From an uncultured Prevotellaceae bacterium (GTDB lineage Bacteria; Bacteroidota; Bacteroidia; Bacteroidales; Bacteroidaceae): DNA of 58,707 nt. The stretch spans positions 1 through 58,707 of the forward strand of contig ONCK01000017.1 in NCBI GenBank assembly GCA_900316315.1, read 5' to 3'. Of the stretch, positions 1-9,034 are shown one piece after another. The notes beneath the pieces are model-generated. The model saw only the letters and a program-made list of their open reading frames with translations, had not been told where the DNA came from and searched no databases. Every line of letters starts with the position of its first letter. The first letter of the stretch is position 1. The translations under genes and the position numbers were made by a program.

Positions 1-1
1 C

Positions 2-148
2 CGCGGCTACCTCGATCACAACAAGACGTACTGGATCAAGTTTAAGACCTGCTTGGATATCTCCAGCCTCGAGCTCTTCGGCAACTATGTCGAGCTCTGC
101 CCGAAGAACGTTTGGGACAACCCGTTGCTCAACGAGGATATCTGGTAA
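2..148 (+). CDS. C-terminal end of an unrecognised protein (cut by window edge)
   Basis: An open frame enters from the left edge and encodes about 48 residues, ending in NEDIW and a TAA stop at 146-148. The fragment is rich in aromatic residues and has two cysteines. I do not recognise the family. A strong terminator hairpin lies 24 bases past the stop, so this is the last gene of its transcript. Codon use is G+C-rich like the neighbouring host genes. Confidence 0.6.
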   Translation, partial: RGYLDHNKTYWIKFKTCLDISSLELFGNYVELCPKNVWDNPLLNEDIW

Positions 149-171
149 GCCATTTCATCTATATGATATGT

Positions 172-210
172 GACAGGAGCTTAGCCCGTAAGGACTAAGC
201 TCCTGTTTTT
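172..210 (+). terminator. Rho-independent terminator
   Basis: A perfect 12-base-pair stem (173-184 with 195-206) and a 10-base loop are followed by a run of T. It directly follows the stop codon at 148 on the same strand. Confidence 0.9.
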
Positions 211-1349
211 GACTGTCCTGCTTGACGTCCCGCTTGATACTGTGCAGGGATATGCCCGGGTCTTCTGGAGTGGAAGGATCCAGTAGAAAATCAATTGGGA
301 ACAGGCGTCTATCATTGAGCAATGCGGAAGATGTAAAATCGCATATCTGCGACGCCACTCCGCTATCGTAGAGTATCACTTCCTCTTGACATTGTAATGC
401 TCTCGGCATATTACTTGGGAAACAAGCGTCGCAGAAGTCAAAAAGCCCCATTGTCGTACTTATGGAACGCTGCCACTATATTGCGGAATGATGTCGCACC
501 CTCCCGCTTCGGCTTTGTCGTAATGCTTGCCCATGACTATTGAGTGGCCTCTCTGGGAAATGTTTTACGACTATTCTGCACCATGGATGGCAACTTCCGA
601 GTGACGTCTTTAACTCTGGATATTTCCCAAGGGTATGGCAAACAGTCTTCTCGGCCTTTGTGCCTGTTTGTCTGCGGAGTTGGAGAATAGGGCTGCGGGA
701 GCGTATAGGCGGTCCTTGCGTGCGTACCTGTCGGGTTTGTGAGGCGTCTTATCGGCTTTCGACCGACTCTCGCTTCTCTGGCTTGCTTTTTTATATAATA
801 AATCAATAATGTTGCTACGAATAAGTGCCGATGTCGTGATGACAAGTAGCCTTGTAAGCGTAACAAGATTGGATGTAGTTTAAACTAGGTCTGATGTAGT
901 CTAAACTGGAAGGCGAGTTGTTCTTGTCTGATAACCAGTTAGTTGCGAAAATGTCAAATATTGATTATAATTCATTGGGTTTCAATGTATTATGAAGGCA
1001 ATTTAAGGGGCTTTTTCCTTCGCGGCTTCGTTGACAATCTGAGGAACTTAATTCAATTCTTTATATAAAAAAAGAATAGTTCCTGTGACCTTTGGTGAAA
1101 GCGGGATTCTTGCTTATATAGCTTGGACGCTCACGGAGAGACTTCCGATGAAGGTAGGACGGTGGAGGGTGTAATCGGAGCGTCGTCTGCTCCTATTGGT
1201 ACGAGTTGCCGTTCACAGATGGCGTCTGTCGCGCACACGTGTTTGTTGATCGGCCATGAGAGTCGGGGAGGGCCTGCTAATCGACATCCTGCAGGAGATG
1301 ATGAACGATGTACACCTCGCTGATGTCCTATTGAGCTGAGGTATACAAA
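211..1349. other. Long gene-free stretch
   Basis: No open frame here looks like a protein: the candidates overlap on both strands, have low-complexity or odd composition and lack any family motif. The stretch contains the dispersed repeat listed separately at 788-1075. The rest shows no recognisable RNA gene or mobile gene. Confidence 0.5.
788..1075. repeat. Dispersed ~290-base intergenic repeat, copy 1
   Basis: This stretch begins with TTTTTTATATAATAAA and ends with TTTATATAAAAAAAG, which are roughly inverted versions of each other. Inside is a GGATGTAGTTTAAACTA block followed by GGAAGGC. The same ordered landmarks recur at 51776-52062 with a similar total length. No reading frame is conserved between the copies. 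Structure and size suggest a small non-coding mobile or MITE-like unit; the ends are approximate. Confidence 0.5.
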
Positions 1350-1371
1350 TAAAAAAAGCCGCTTCAGCGGC
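1350..1371 (-). terminator. Terminator of the tRNA-Val pair
   Basis: On the minus strand GCCGC-TGAA-GCGGC is followed by a run of seven or more T. It lies about 36 bases past the 3' end of the second tRNA of the pair, so it closes the tRNA transcript. Confidence 0.85.
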
Positions 1372-1407
1372 GGCAGTCAAATCTAAAAACAAAACATTTA
1401 TCGGATG

Positions 1408-1482
1408 TGGGCGTTGACGGATTCGGACCGCCGACCCTCTGCTTGTAGGGCAGATGCTCTAAACCAGCTGAGCTAAACGCCC
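1408..1482 (-). tRNA. tRNA-Val (anticodon TAC), diverged copy
   Basis: A full cloverleaf is readable on the minus strand: a seven-base-pair acceptor stem GGGCGTT/AACGCCC, anticodon stem TCTGC/GCAGA and anticodon TAC. It differs from its neighbour at 1505-1579 at only a few positions. Two of these are normally invariant: the base before the anticodon (position 33) is C instead of U, and the T-loop reads TCCGAAT, so position 55 is C instead of U. It may be a decaying duplicate. CCA is not fully encoded. Confidence 0.8.
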
Positions 1483-1504
1483 GATAGGCTTTTGCGAGGT
1501 GATG

Positions 1505-1579
1505 TGGGCGTTGACGGATTCGAACCGCCGACCCTCTGCTTGTAAGGCAGACGCTCTGAACCAGCTGAGCTAAACGCCC
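1505..1579 (-). tRNA. tRNA-Val (anticodon TAC)
   Basis: This is a standard cloverleaf with anticodon loop CTTACAA, so anticodon TAC reading GUN valine codons, and a normal T-loop TTCGAAT. It is the first gene of a two-tRNA transcript. A consensus promoter lies just upstream, and a sister copy sits 22 bases downstream. Confidence 0.95.
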
Positions 1580-1597
1580 TCGTTCTCTAAAGCGGTG

Positions 1598-1627
1598 CAA
1601 AGATACGACTTTTTTCTTTCTCAACAA
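1598..1627 (-). promoter_or_regulatory. Promoter of the tRNA-Val pair
   Basis: On the minus strand TTG (1625-1627), a 19-base spacer and TATCTTTG (1598-1605) match the Bacteroidetes primary sigma consensus TTG-N19-21-TAnnTTTG. Confidence 0.8.
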
Positions 1628-1979
1628 GAGAAGCGGAAGAAAAAACTGCATGACGCGCTAAATATTTATATTCACCCGCTGTCGAGCCCGTGATGCCCGC
1701 TGATGATTTGGTAGAGAACGGGGTGGTTGCTTTGTTTGTGTAAAGTGTGGGATGTTAGTAGCGATGTCAGCTTCGCCCGACTGCTTATGGAAGTTCATTT
1801 TTTGTACTTCTGAGCCGGAGGAAGCCGATGAATTGGCTGCGGAACTGTGCATGGTTGCAGAACTGGCGGAACTGCCTTTGATGAGCCGAAAGCTGGAGGT
1901 GCGGGCTGCCTTTCAGCTATATGTAGGATGATGCGGAGGCTAGCATGAGCGCGTCGGAGGATGGCCGTTGCCGTGTGGG

Positions 1980-2065
1980 ATAATCCTATGTCGGCATATG
2001 AAGAAAGCATTGGTTGTCTCTCGACATCCAATGCTTTACTAACCTTAAATCTAATACCATGAAAA
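1980..2065 (-). ncRNA. Candidate small transcript with hairpin and 24-codon ORF
   Basis: A full consensus promoter at 2071-2101 would start a transcript near 2064. Within it is a minus-strand reading frame of 24 codons (2060 to 1986) beginning MVLDLRLVKHWM. A 10-base-pair stem (2004-2013 with 2028-2037) overlaps that frame and is followed by TTCTTC, a weak terminator-like tail. It could be a regulatory RNA, a leader peptide or a microprotein. The only support is promoter plus hairpin, and I cannot name a family. Confidence 0.4.
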
Positions 2066-2070
2066 CATTG

Positions 2071-2101
2071 CAAATATAGATGTAAATTTGATAACGCCAA
2101 A
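2071..2101 (-). promoter_or_regulatory. Consensus promoter for the small transcript
   Basis: Minus-strand TTTG at 2098-2101, a 19-base spacer counted to the TTG, and TATATTTG at 2071-2078 match the Bacteroidetes promoter consensus. No annotated protein gene follows within several hundred bases. Confidence 0.7.
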
Positions 2102-2459
2102 ACTTTTTGCCCAAAAAATCATATTTTGTCATTTGTAAATGCAAATTTGTAGACCGTTCTTTTGCTTCTAACTTTACAAAATGACTAATAATTTGCTATA
2201 TCAACATTTTGTTTTGATGCAATAAGCCCTCCGTAATGGACCTCTTCGGGTATGCAGAACAGATTTTCTGGCTGATATAGTGGAGATATAGGACTTGGTA
2301 AAGAGTGGGGGAGAGGGCAATGTGTGAGATTGGCGCTTCCTCCTATGGGGCAGGCGCTGTGCCGCAGACGGATAGCTTCGTGGATGTAGTGAAGCGGTCT
2401 GCATGGAGAGGATACCGCTTATAGAAATTGCAGAAAAGGAGGGTGTGTGGTGCGCGAGG
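2102..2459. other. Gene-free stretch, A+T-rich then G+C-rich
   Basis: The first ~110 bases are strongly A+T-rich and may hold regulatory DNA. The rest has only overlapping frames that look like shadows. No RNA gene or repeat was recognised. Confidence 0.4.
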
Positions 2460-3776
2460 CTAGTTGACGAGCTGGAACGGTGAAGTCGTGTCGCCTGTCC
2501 AGCGGTAGAGCTGGAGCGTGGCCGTCTGGTAAGTCCCGTCGGAGCCGCTGGTTGCGATGACAAAGTATCCGTTGCCGATGGACTCCAGACCTGTGGAGCC
2601 CAGTGCCTGGCGCCATCCGCGTATGCCAGTAGTTGCATCCTGCAGACCGTCGGCGGCGAGTGGCAATACGAGACCCTTTTCGCCCGAGTCCATGCCTCGG
2701 AGCGTCTCAAGAGTGGGGGCCTGGGAACCGTCTACGGCATAGAGGGCGTAGTTGGGGAAGGTGGATTTGTTTCCCTGGTATACAGCCATCAGCCAATAGT
2801 GGGTAGAGGCATCGTATTCCAGGTTTTGTACGCCATAGCTTGTATTGCCGGTGTAGACGAAGTAGCGTGCCTGAGCCTTGGCGGGACCACTGTGGTGGGG
2901 CGTGGCCTGCACGAGGGGCTGGGCGTACTTGTCGAGCGAGTCGAGGCTGTACTGGAGCAATACCTGGTAGTCATTGTCGGTGCGGGAGGTGTTGCTGTAG
3001 ACGCCGTAAGCGATATTGAGCATGCGTGGTCCGTCGGTCGTGCCAAATTGCGGGCCGAGGCTGATGCCATCCACGCCTGAGCATCCGTAGCGGTGAGGCA
3101 CGAGGACGCCCTGATTGGTCACGCTGTCTTGATAGTCGGCAACGACTTGAGGCAGGTAGACGGTCTTCATCACGTTGCCGGTCTCGCAGTTGATGTTGGG
3201 GTGGTTGATCTTTTCTGTATCAAAGATGCCGATGTAGAAGTTGTTGGCCCGGCCTTTGGCGGCGCCGCCGCTGATGCCCTGACCGATATCATCGTCCTTG
3301 TATTCCACTGAGGCGTAGAGGCGGCCCGTGATGGTGTCGAGGTCAAGGCAGCCCAAGTGGCAACTGAGTCCCCTTACGCTGCCTACTACATTGCCTTCAA
3401 AATCGACTTTGATGAGCTTGGTGGTAAAGGAGAGGTAGATAAATCCGCGTTGCAGGTCGACGGCGATGCCTTGAACATGGGAAGAAGCCTCGTCATTGGT
3501 GATGTGGAGGTGGTGAGGCAGTTGGTCAAATCCGTGGAGCCGGGACAGCGGTTTGTTGGAGGCGAGCACGAGATGCTGGGCACTCATGACAGTAGTCAGT
3601 GGGGTAAGCAGCAAGATGCAGAGCAGCACTTGCAGCAGATAGGGGCGCAGTGTGTGGGCTGATAGTGCGGACCTGGTGCCTCTCCGGTGGTTAGCGCAGT
3701 GGGTGGACCAGAATTGGCGTAAGGAAACTGCGGAGTGCTGCAGTGCAGCGGCGTGTTGTGGAGGGGTAGGTGTCAT
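2460..3776 (-). CDS. Secreted propeller-like protein of unknown function
   Basis: A 438-residue protein. After a basic N-terminal stretch there is a hydrophobic segment at about residues 46-63 (PYLLQVLLCILLLTPL) followed by SAQ, which looks like an export signal. The start may therefore lie downstream of the first ATG. The mature part has repeated short strand-turn units such as GIAVDLQRGFIYLSF and LDLDTITGRLYASVEY, reminiscent of a beta-propeller of the SMP-30/YVTN type. No catalytic motif is recognised. It is on the same strand as nagA, whose stop lies 128 bases upstream of its first ATG. A periplasmic or surface binding role is an inference only. Confidence 0.6.
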   Translation of the reverse strand: MTPTPPQHAAALQHSAVSLRQFWSTHCANHRRGTRSALSAHTLRPYLLQVLLCILLLTPLTTVMSAQHLVLASNKPLSRLHGFDQLPHHLHITNDEASSHVQGIAVDLQRGFIYLSFTTKLIKVDFEGNVVGSVRGLSCHLGCLDLDTITGRLYASVEYKDDDIGQGISGGAAKGRANNFYIGIFDTEKINHPNINCETGNVMKTVYLPQVVADYQDSVTNQGVLVPHRYGCSGVDGISLGPQFGTTDGPRMLNIAYGVYSNTSRTDNDYQVLLQYSLDSLDKYAQPLVQATPHHSGPAKAQARYFVYTGNTSYGVQNLEYDASTHYWLMAVYQGNKSTFPNYALYAVDGSQAPTLETLRGMDSGEKGLVLPLAADGLQDATTGIRGWRQALGSTGLESIGNGYFVIATSGSDGTYQTATLQLYRWTGDTTSPFQLVN

Positions 3777-3904
3777 GAGGAAATGTTCGATGTTGGATGG
3801 TTGTCATCTCCGGGCGTTATGCGTCGGAGCAGATATTATATCGGGGCAGGCAATATCGGTACTCTGTAGGTTAATCGCAGAGGACAGAAACTAGCGAAAT
3901 CGGA

Positions 3905-5101
3905 TCAGAACTGCTTCTCAGCTTGATGGAAGTCGTTGCGCACGATCCGCCCCTTCTGCATCACAAAGCGCAGGTTGATGTCCAAGTCGTAGATACAGAT
4001 ATTGGCGTCGTAGCCTTTGCGAAGCATGCCCGTGTGGTCGTCGACTCTCATGATGTGGGCCGGAGTCTCGGCGCTCATTCTGACGGCATCGGCCATCGGT
4101 ATGCCCACCTTGGTCACGGCAACATTGATCAACCGGTCGCTGGTGGCGATACTGCCGGCCAAGGCAGAACGGTCGGCGAGCTTACAGACACCATCTTCGA
4201 TGATGACGCGCGGGTCAAAGGCCTTGGTGCTGTCACTTGCCGCTACGGCCAGTGCGTCGGTGATAAGAGCTGTTCTTTCGACGCCCTTAAACATATAGAC
4301 CATCTTGAGGATTACGGGCGGCACGTGGATGCCGTCGCAGATGACCTCGACTGTCATGTCGGGGATGGCGTAGATGCTCTCCACGGTGCCTTCGTGCTTG
4401 TACTCGCGTACCTTGTGGAAGCCCGTCATCGCATTGTAAAAGTGCGTGGCATGTCTGAAGCCGACATCCCAAGCGCGCTTGACGTCGCGATACTCAGCCT
4501 TGGTGTGGGCGATAGCCGGCATGATGTCGTTGGCTACGCAGGCGCGGCCGAAATCCTCTGTGCCAATCAATTCGGGAGCCTCATCCCAGCGCTTGATACA
4601 ATGAGTAGACGACATAATCATGCGGTAGTCTTCGGGGCGGGGCGCGGTGATGTATTCCATCATCTGTCCTCCGGCCTGCTCCTTGTTGAAGTAGGGGCCC
4701 TCGAGATGGAGGCCGAGGATTGGCGTCGACTTCTCGCGCATCATGCGCTCCGTCGTCTCAGCGGCAGCCATGATCATGGGGACACTGGAGGAGGAGAGGG
4801 TAGGATAAATGGCGGTTGTGCCATGCTGCATGTGGGCCTCAATGGCCGTTCTGAAGGCATCTTCGGTTCCTTCCATGAAGTCTCGTCCGCCACCACCATG
4901 GACATGCATCTCGATAGCGCCCGGCACGATGTACATGCCGCGGGCGTCGACAAAAGTGGTGCACCCATCGGGTGTCGCCTCTGTGTCACTGATCTCTGCA
5001 ATGTGGCCTGCACCGTCGACGATGATGCTGCCACCTTTGAGCCATCCTTGGGGCGTGAGAATGCGTCCATTAGTGATTTGCGTAAGATTTAGTGTTGTCA
5101 T
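3905..5101 (-). CDS. nagA: N-acetylglucosamine-6-phosphate deacetylase
   Basis: This cytoplasmic amidohydrolase converts N-acetylglucosamine-6-phosphate to glucosamine-6-phosphate and acetate, feeding amino sugars into glycolysis or cell-wall synthesis. Its 398 residues are the usual NagA length. The metal site is visible: HVH at 66-68, E134 in LHLEGPY, H199 in AIAHTKAEY, H220 in HATHFYNAM and the catalytic D282 in LITDALA. HATHFYNAM and LHLEGPY are hallmark NagA strings. No nagB is adjacent. A TAACTTTG -7 box lies 34 bases upstream of the start. Confidence 0.95.
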   Translation of the reverse strand: MTTLNLTQITNGRILTPQGWLKGGSIIVDGAGHIAEISDTEATPDGCTTFVDARGMYIVPGAIEMHVHGGGGRDFMEGTEDAFRTAIEAHMQHGTTAIYPTLSSSSVPMIMAAAETTERMMREKSTPILGLHLEGPYFNKEQAGGQMMEYITAPRPEDYRMIMSSTHCIKRWDEAPELIGTEDFGRACVANDIMPAIAHTKAEYRDVKRAWDVGFRHATHFYNAMTGFHKVREYKHEGTVESIYAIPDMTVEVICDGIHVPPVILKMVYMFKGVERTALITDALAVAASDSTKAFDPRVIIEDGVCKLADRSALAGSIATSDRLINVAVTKVGIPMADAVRMSAETPAHIMRVDDHTGMLRKGYDANICIYDLDINLRFVMQKGRIVRNDFHQAEKQF

Positions 5102-5134
5102 GGCAGGGATAATTCCTGTAAGTCAAATTTTGGA

Positions 5135-5142
5135 CAAAGTTA
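5135..5142 (-). promoter_or_regulatory. -7 box upstream of nagA
   Basis: Minus-strand TAACTTTG matches TAnnTTTG, 34 bases before the nagA ATG. I see no clear TTG at the expected -33 distance; TGACA-rich sequence sits there instead. Confidence 0.5.
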
Positions 5143-5521
5143 GTGATTTATTTTGTCACGTGTCACGAATATTCGTTTTTTTGTTTACCGTATGTGACGT
5201 TTAATATATTATAATGTCCATTTTGTCACCGCGACGCTCGATGGCGGACTGGCAAGGCCGCCGTCTGTGGCGGACAAGGTGGCGAGGTGGAGCGGATGGA
5301 CCGGAGGCGGATGGAGAGACAAGGCGCAGAGTGTAGGCCGTGCCGCTACTTGTGGCGGACAAGATGGCAATCTATGGCGTACAAGGTCGGATGTAGCTTG
5401 AATAAGGTCGGATGTAGTTGCGACAAGGTCCGACCTTGTCTGCGAGGCTTGCAGCGGCCGATGTAGAGCGTGCTGGAGAGGGAAGCGGAGGAGGAATAAA
5501 GCACGATTTGGGGCAAACTTC
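5143..5521. other. Intergenic region between nagA and dxs
   Basis: No gene is visible. The sequence is A+T-rich for the first ~80 bases, then G+C-rich with several short GGACAAGGTGG-like words that grade into the ACAAGGTCGG repeat cluster at 5381-5440. Confidence 0.5.
5381..5440. repeat. Cluster of ACAAGGTCGG repeats ending in a palindrome
   Basis: ACAAGGTCGGATGTAG at 5381 is followed by AAGGTCGGATGTAG at about 5404 and then by the palindrome GACAAGGTC-C-GACCTTGTC at 5422-5440. The same core recurs at 862, 17373, 17420 (inverted) and 51851, always between genes. Confidence 0.6.
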
Positions 5522-5552
5522 TTGGGGGTTTACTTAGTTTGCGTTAATTTTG
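5522..5552 (+). promoter_or_regulatory. Promoter of the dxs operon
   Basis: TTG at 5522-5524, a 20-base spacer and TAATTTTG at 5545-5552 match the Bacteroidetes consensus exactly. The predicted transcript start falls within a few bases of the dxs start codon at 5561, so the message would be nearly leaderless. Confidence 0.75.
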
Positions 5553-5560
5553 CAAGCTAT

Positions 5561-7471
5561 ATGATGGACAATCAAGACAAGGCTTACCCATTGCTCGACG
5601 CGATAGACAGTCCTGCCGACTTGCGCCGATTGGCGCAAGACCAGCTGCCGGAGGTATGCGCAGAGGTGAGGCAGGAGATCATCGACGTCTGCTCGCGTCA
5701 TCCCGGCCATTTGGCCTCGAGCCTCGGGGCCGTGGAGATCGCCGTGGCGCTCCACTACACGCTGGATACGCCCGAAGACCGCATCGTATGGGATGTGGGT
5801 CATCAGGCCTATGCCCACAAGATACTCACGGGGCGTCGCCGTCAGTTCCACACCCTGCGTGAGTGGGGAGGCATCAAGCCCTTTCCCTCGCCCGACGAGA
5901 GTCCTTACGACGTCAACACCTGCGGTCATGCCTCCAACTCGATCAGCATCGCCCTGGGGCTTGCCGTAGCTGCCCAGCAGTCTGCCAGCAAGCGCAAAGT
6001 CGTCGCCGTGATCGGTGACGGAGCCATGAGCGGCGGTCTCGCCTTTGAAGGGCTCAACAATGTATCCTCCACGCCCAACAATCTGCTCATTATCCTTAAC
6101 GACAACAACATGAGTATTTCGCCCGCCGTCGGAGGTATGAAGCACTATCTGCACCATCTGCACACCAGCAACACTTACAATACCTTCCGCTGGCGCGCCG
6201 CGCAGAAGCTGGCCTCGTGGGGCTTGCTCAGCGAGAGCCGCAAGAAGGATATCATCCGCTTCAACAATGCGCTCAAGGCCGTACTGACCCATCAGCGCAA
6301 CATCTTTGAAGGACTCGCCATCCGATATTTTGGCCCCATCGACGGCAACAATATCGACGAACTCGTACGTACGCTCAATGAGATCAAGGATATGGAAGGC
6401 CCGCGCATACTCCATGTGCACACCGTCAAGGGCAAGGGCTACCGTGCCGCAGAGCACAATGCCACCGTCTGGCATGCACCGGGCAAGTTTGATCCCAAGA
6501 CTGGCGAGCGCAAATGTGGTGGCGACGAGGACTGTCCACCCAAGTTTCAGCAGGTATTTGGCAAGACGCTGGTCGAACTGGCCGAGCGCAACGACCGCAT
6601 TGTAGGCGTCACGCCCGCTATGCCGGTCGGTTGCAGTATGGACTATCTCTTCAAAGTCATGCCCAGACGCGCCTTTGACGTGGGCATCGCCGAGGGACAC
6701 GCGGTCACGTTCTCCGCGGGCATGGCAATCGACGGGTGCATCCCTTACTGCAATATCTACAGTTCGTTTGCTCAGCGCGCCTACGACAATATCATTCATG
6801 ATGTCGCCATCAGCCGGCTCCACGTCGTGCTCTGTCTCGACCGGGGTGGCCTGGTGGGCGCCGACGGCCCCACGCATCACGGCGCATTTGACATCGCCGC
6901 ACTGCGTGCTGTGCCTCATCTGACGATCGCATCGCCTCTGGACGGCAAGGAACTTCGCCGTATGATGTACACTGCCCAGATGGACGGTATGGGTCCCTTT
7001 GTCATACGGTATCCCCGTGGACGTGTGAGCGACAAGGACTGGCACTGTGAGCTCGAATCGGTGCCTGTAGGCCGCGCGCGTTGCCTCAAGGAGGGTCACG
7101 ACGTCGCCCTTATCTCATTTGGCCCCATTGGCATACAAGCTGCTGAGGCCATCCGTCAGGTAGAGGCCGACAAGCGCGCCCAGGGACTCGACTATACGAT
7201 TGCCCACTACGACCTGAGATTTGTCAAGCCGCTCGACGAAGAGACACTTCTTGATATCGGCCGCCGCTTCAGCCGCATCGTCACTATCGAGGACGGCGTC
7301 AGGCAAGGCGGTATGGGCAGCGCGGTGACCGAGTTCATGGAGGATCACGGATATACGCCCCACATGACGCGCTTGGGCCTGCCCGACGAGTTCGTTCCCC
7401 ACGGTGCGATCGACCAGCTCTACGCCGAGGTGGGACTGGATGTCGAATCCATCAAACACGCTATCTCATGA
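5561..7471 (+). CDS. dxs: 1-deoxy-D-xylulose-5-phosphate synthase
   Basis: This thiamine-diphosphate enzyme condenses pyruvate and glyceraldehyde-3-phosphate, the first step of the MEP isoprenoid pathway. About 636 residues. The N-terminal half shows [17 protein letters not shown], the TPP-binding GDGAMSGG and the later NDNNMSISP. The second half has [16 protein letters not shown] and a transketolase C-terminal domain. I chose the start MMDNQDK at 5561 because homology begins there ([13 protein letters not shown]) and the promoter occupies the sequence just upstream, which excludes an in-frame ATG at 5522. The stop overlaps the trkA start by four bases, so the two are translationally coupled. 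Confidence 0.95.
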   Translation: MMDNQDKAYPLLDAIDSPADLRRLAQDQLPEVCAEVRQEIIDVCSRHPGHLASSLGAVEIAVALHYTLDTPEDRIVWDVGHQAYAHKILTGRRRQFHTLREWGGIKPFPSPDESPYDVNTCGHASNSISIALGLAVAAQQSASKRKVVAVIGDGAMSGGLAFEGLNNVSSTPNNLLIILNDNNMSISPAVGGMKHYLHHLHTSNTYNTFRWRAAQKLASWGLLSESRKKDIIRFNNALKAVLTHQRNIFEGLAIRYFGPIDGNNIDELVRTLNEIKDMEGPRILHVHTVKGKGYRAAEHNATVWHAPGKFDPKTGERKCGGDEDCPPKFQQVFGKTLVELAERNDRIVGVTPAMPVGCSMDYLFKVMPRRAFDVGIAEGHAVTFSAGMAIDGCIPYCNIYSSFAQRAYDNIIHDVAISRLHVVLCLDRGGLVGADGPTHHGAFDIAALRAVPHLTIASPLDGKELRRMMYTAQMDGMGPFVIRYPRGRVSDKDWHCELESVPVGRARCLKEGHDVALISFGPIGIQAAEAIRQVEADKRAQGLDYTIAHYDLRFVKPLDEETLLDIGRRFSRIVTIEDGVRQGGMGSAVTEFMEDHGYTPHMTRLGLPDEFVPHGAIDQLYAEVGLDVESIKHAIS

Positions 7472-8811
7472 AAATCATCATAGCCGGTGCCGGCTCTGTC
7501 GGTACCCATTTGGCCAAGTTGCTCTGCCGTGAGCATCACGACATCACGCTACTTGATGAACGCGCAGACCGCTTTGAGGAGCTCGTCAACAATTATGATT
7601 TGATGGGCCGCGCCGTCAAGCCGACCTCCATCGAGGCACTCAAGAGCGTAGGAGCCAAGGATGCCGACCTCTTCATCGGGGTGACGCCCTACGAGACGGT
7701 CAATCTGACCGCCTGCATGCTGGCCAAGAAGATGGGCACCCGCAAGACGGTGGCGCGCATCGAGTCTTACGAGTACATCAGCCCCCGCAACCGCGACTTC
7801 TTTCGCACCGTAGGCGTCGACTCCCTCATCATGCCTGAGATGATCGCCGCCCGCGAAATCGCCAGTAGCGTGCAGCGCAGCTGGATACGCCAGTGGTGGG
7901 AGGTAGAGGGCAGCGAGCTCGTGCTGATGGGCATCAAGGTGAGAGACAATGCTCAGATACTCAATATTCCTCTCAAGGATCTCTGTGGCCCCGAGGCCCC
8001 GTACCACATCGTCGCCATCAAGCGCGCCGACGAGACCATTATCCCCCACGGAGACGACGAGCTCCACTGCTATGACCTGGTCTACTTCATGACCACCCGC
8101 AAGTACATCCCCTATATCCGCGAGATCGCCGGCAAGAATGACTACCCCGATGTGCGCAACGTCATCGTGATGGGCGGCGGCGAGACCTCCGTCTATGCAG
8201 CCCGCCTCATGCCTGACTATATGCGCATCAAGATCATCGAGCAAGACCTCGACCGTTGTCACGAGCTCAATCGCCTGATCGACAAGAGCAATGTGTTGGT
8301 CATCCACGGCGACGGACGTGATCTCTCCCTGCTCATGGACGAGAATATCAGCGGTACAGAGGCCTTTATTGCCCTTACCGGCAATACCGAGGTCAATATC
8401 CTGAGTTGCTTAGCGGCAAAGCGCATGCACGTGAGGAAGACTGTGGCGATGCTAGGCAATATGAATTTTGTCAGCATGGCGGAGAGTCTCGACATCGGCA
8501 CGCTGATCAACAAGCAGACCATAGCTGCGAGCTACATCTACCAGATGATGCTCAAGGCCGACGTGACCAGCGTCAAGAGTCTCGTCGTGGCCAATGCCGA
8601 CGTCGCCGAGTTTCAGGTTAAGGCGGGGAGCCGCATCACGCGCAAGCCCATCAAGGACCTTCACCTGCCCAAGGGCTGTACGCTCGGCGGCCTTGTCAGA
8701 GACGGCGAAGGCCAGCTGGTCAATGGTAATACCCAAGTACAGGAGGGCGACCACGTCGTTGCATTTTGTCTCAATGCCGACCTGAGCCGGCTGAGTACCT
8801 TCTTCGCCTGA
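7468..8811 (+). CDS. trkA: Trk potassium uptake regulatory subunit TrkA
   Basis: Peripheral NAD-binding subunit that gates the TrkH potassium channel. 447 residues, built of two RCK_N-RCK_C halves. The first Rossmann fold starts at residue 4 ([13 protein letters not shown]) and the second near residue 230 ([17 protein letters not shown]). The C-terminal TrkA_C domain shows [14 protein letters not shown] and [10 protein letters not shown]. Its ATG overlaps the dxs stop (ATGA). trkH follows after a 223-base gap, so the two subunits are near neighbours but possibly have separate promoters. Confidence 0.95.
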   Translation: MKIIIAGAGSVGTHLAKLLCREHHDITLLDERADRFEELVNNYDLMGRAVKPTSIEALKSVGAKDADLFIGVTPYETVNLTACMLAKKMGTRKTVARIESYEYISPRNRDFFRTVGVDSLIMPEMIAAREIASSVQRSWIRQWWEVEGSELVLMGIKVRDNAQILNIPLKDLCGPEAPYHIVAIKRADETIIPHGDDELHCYDLVYFMTTRKYIPYIREIAGKNDYPDVRNVIVMGGGETSVYAARLMPDYMRIKIIEQDLDRCHELNRLIDKSNVLVIHGDGRDLSLLMDENISGTEAFIALTGNTEVNILSCLAAKRMHVRKTVAMLGNMNFVSMAESLDIGTLINKQTIAASYIYQMMLKADVTSVKSLVVANADVAEFQVKAGSRITRKPIKDLHLPKGCTLGGLVRDGEGQLVNGNTQVQEGDHVVAFCLNADLSRLSTFFA

Positions 8812-8893
8812 CGCAGAGAGACCGTGGAGTCTCTGGGCGAGCATAAGACGTGCAGGATATGGCGGAAGATGATAGGATATGGCGGATTATGAT

Positions 8894-8901
8894 TAACTTT
8901 G
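8894..8901 (+). promoter_or_regulatory. Possible -7 box for trkH
   Basis: TAACTTTG lies in the 223-base gap between trkA and trkH, 133 bases before the trkH start. No good -33 element is seen. Two copies of AGGATATGGCGGA lie just upstream. Confidence 0.3.
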
Positions 8902-9034
8902 TACCCGCATACAGCAGCCGGACGGCAGGTCGTCCGCAAGGGGGTGCCGCCCCGTTACGGCAGCAAGCCGCCGCGACAGCTACAGGTGTCGCGCCCGCTA
9001 CGGCGGGACGGCGGGATATTATTATGGAGAGCCG

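Noticed and set aside
155-451. 98-codon minus-strand frame after the first terminator
   Set aside because: Its end overlaps the terminator hairpin of the upstream gene, and it has no recognisable family or promoter.
3923-5092. 389-codon plus-strand frame opposite nagA
   Set aside because: It lies entirely antisense to a clear NagA with all catalytic residues; its composition (rich in V, D, H, G) is that of a reverse-frame shadow in G+C-rich coding DNA.
5534-7099. 521-codon minus-strand frame opposite dxs
   Set aside because: Antisense shadow of dxs with no family motif and no promoter.
8853-8886. Tandem AGGATATGGCGGA as an operator of trkH
   Set aside because: Two imperfectly spaced copies in one gap are too little evidence; noted only with the trkH -7 box.
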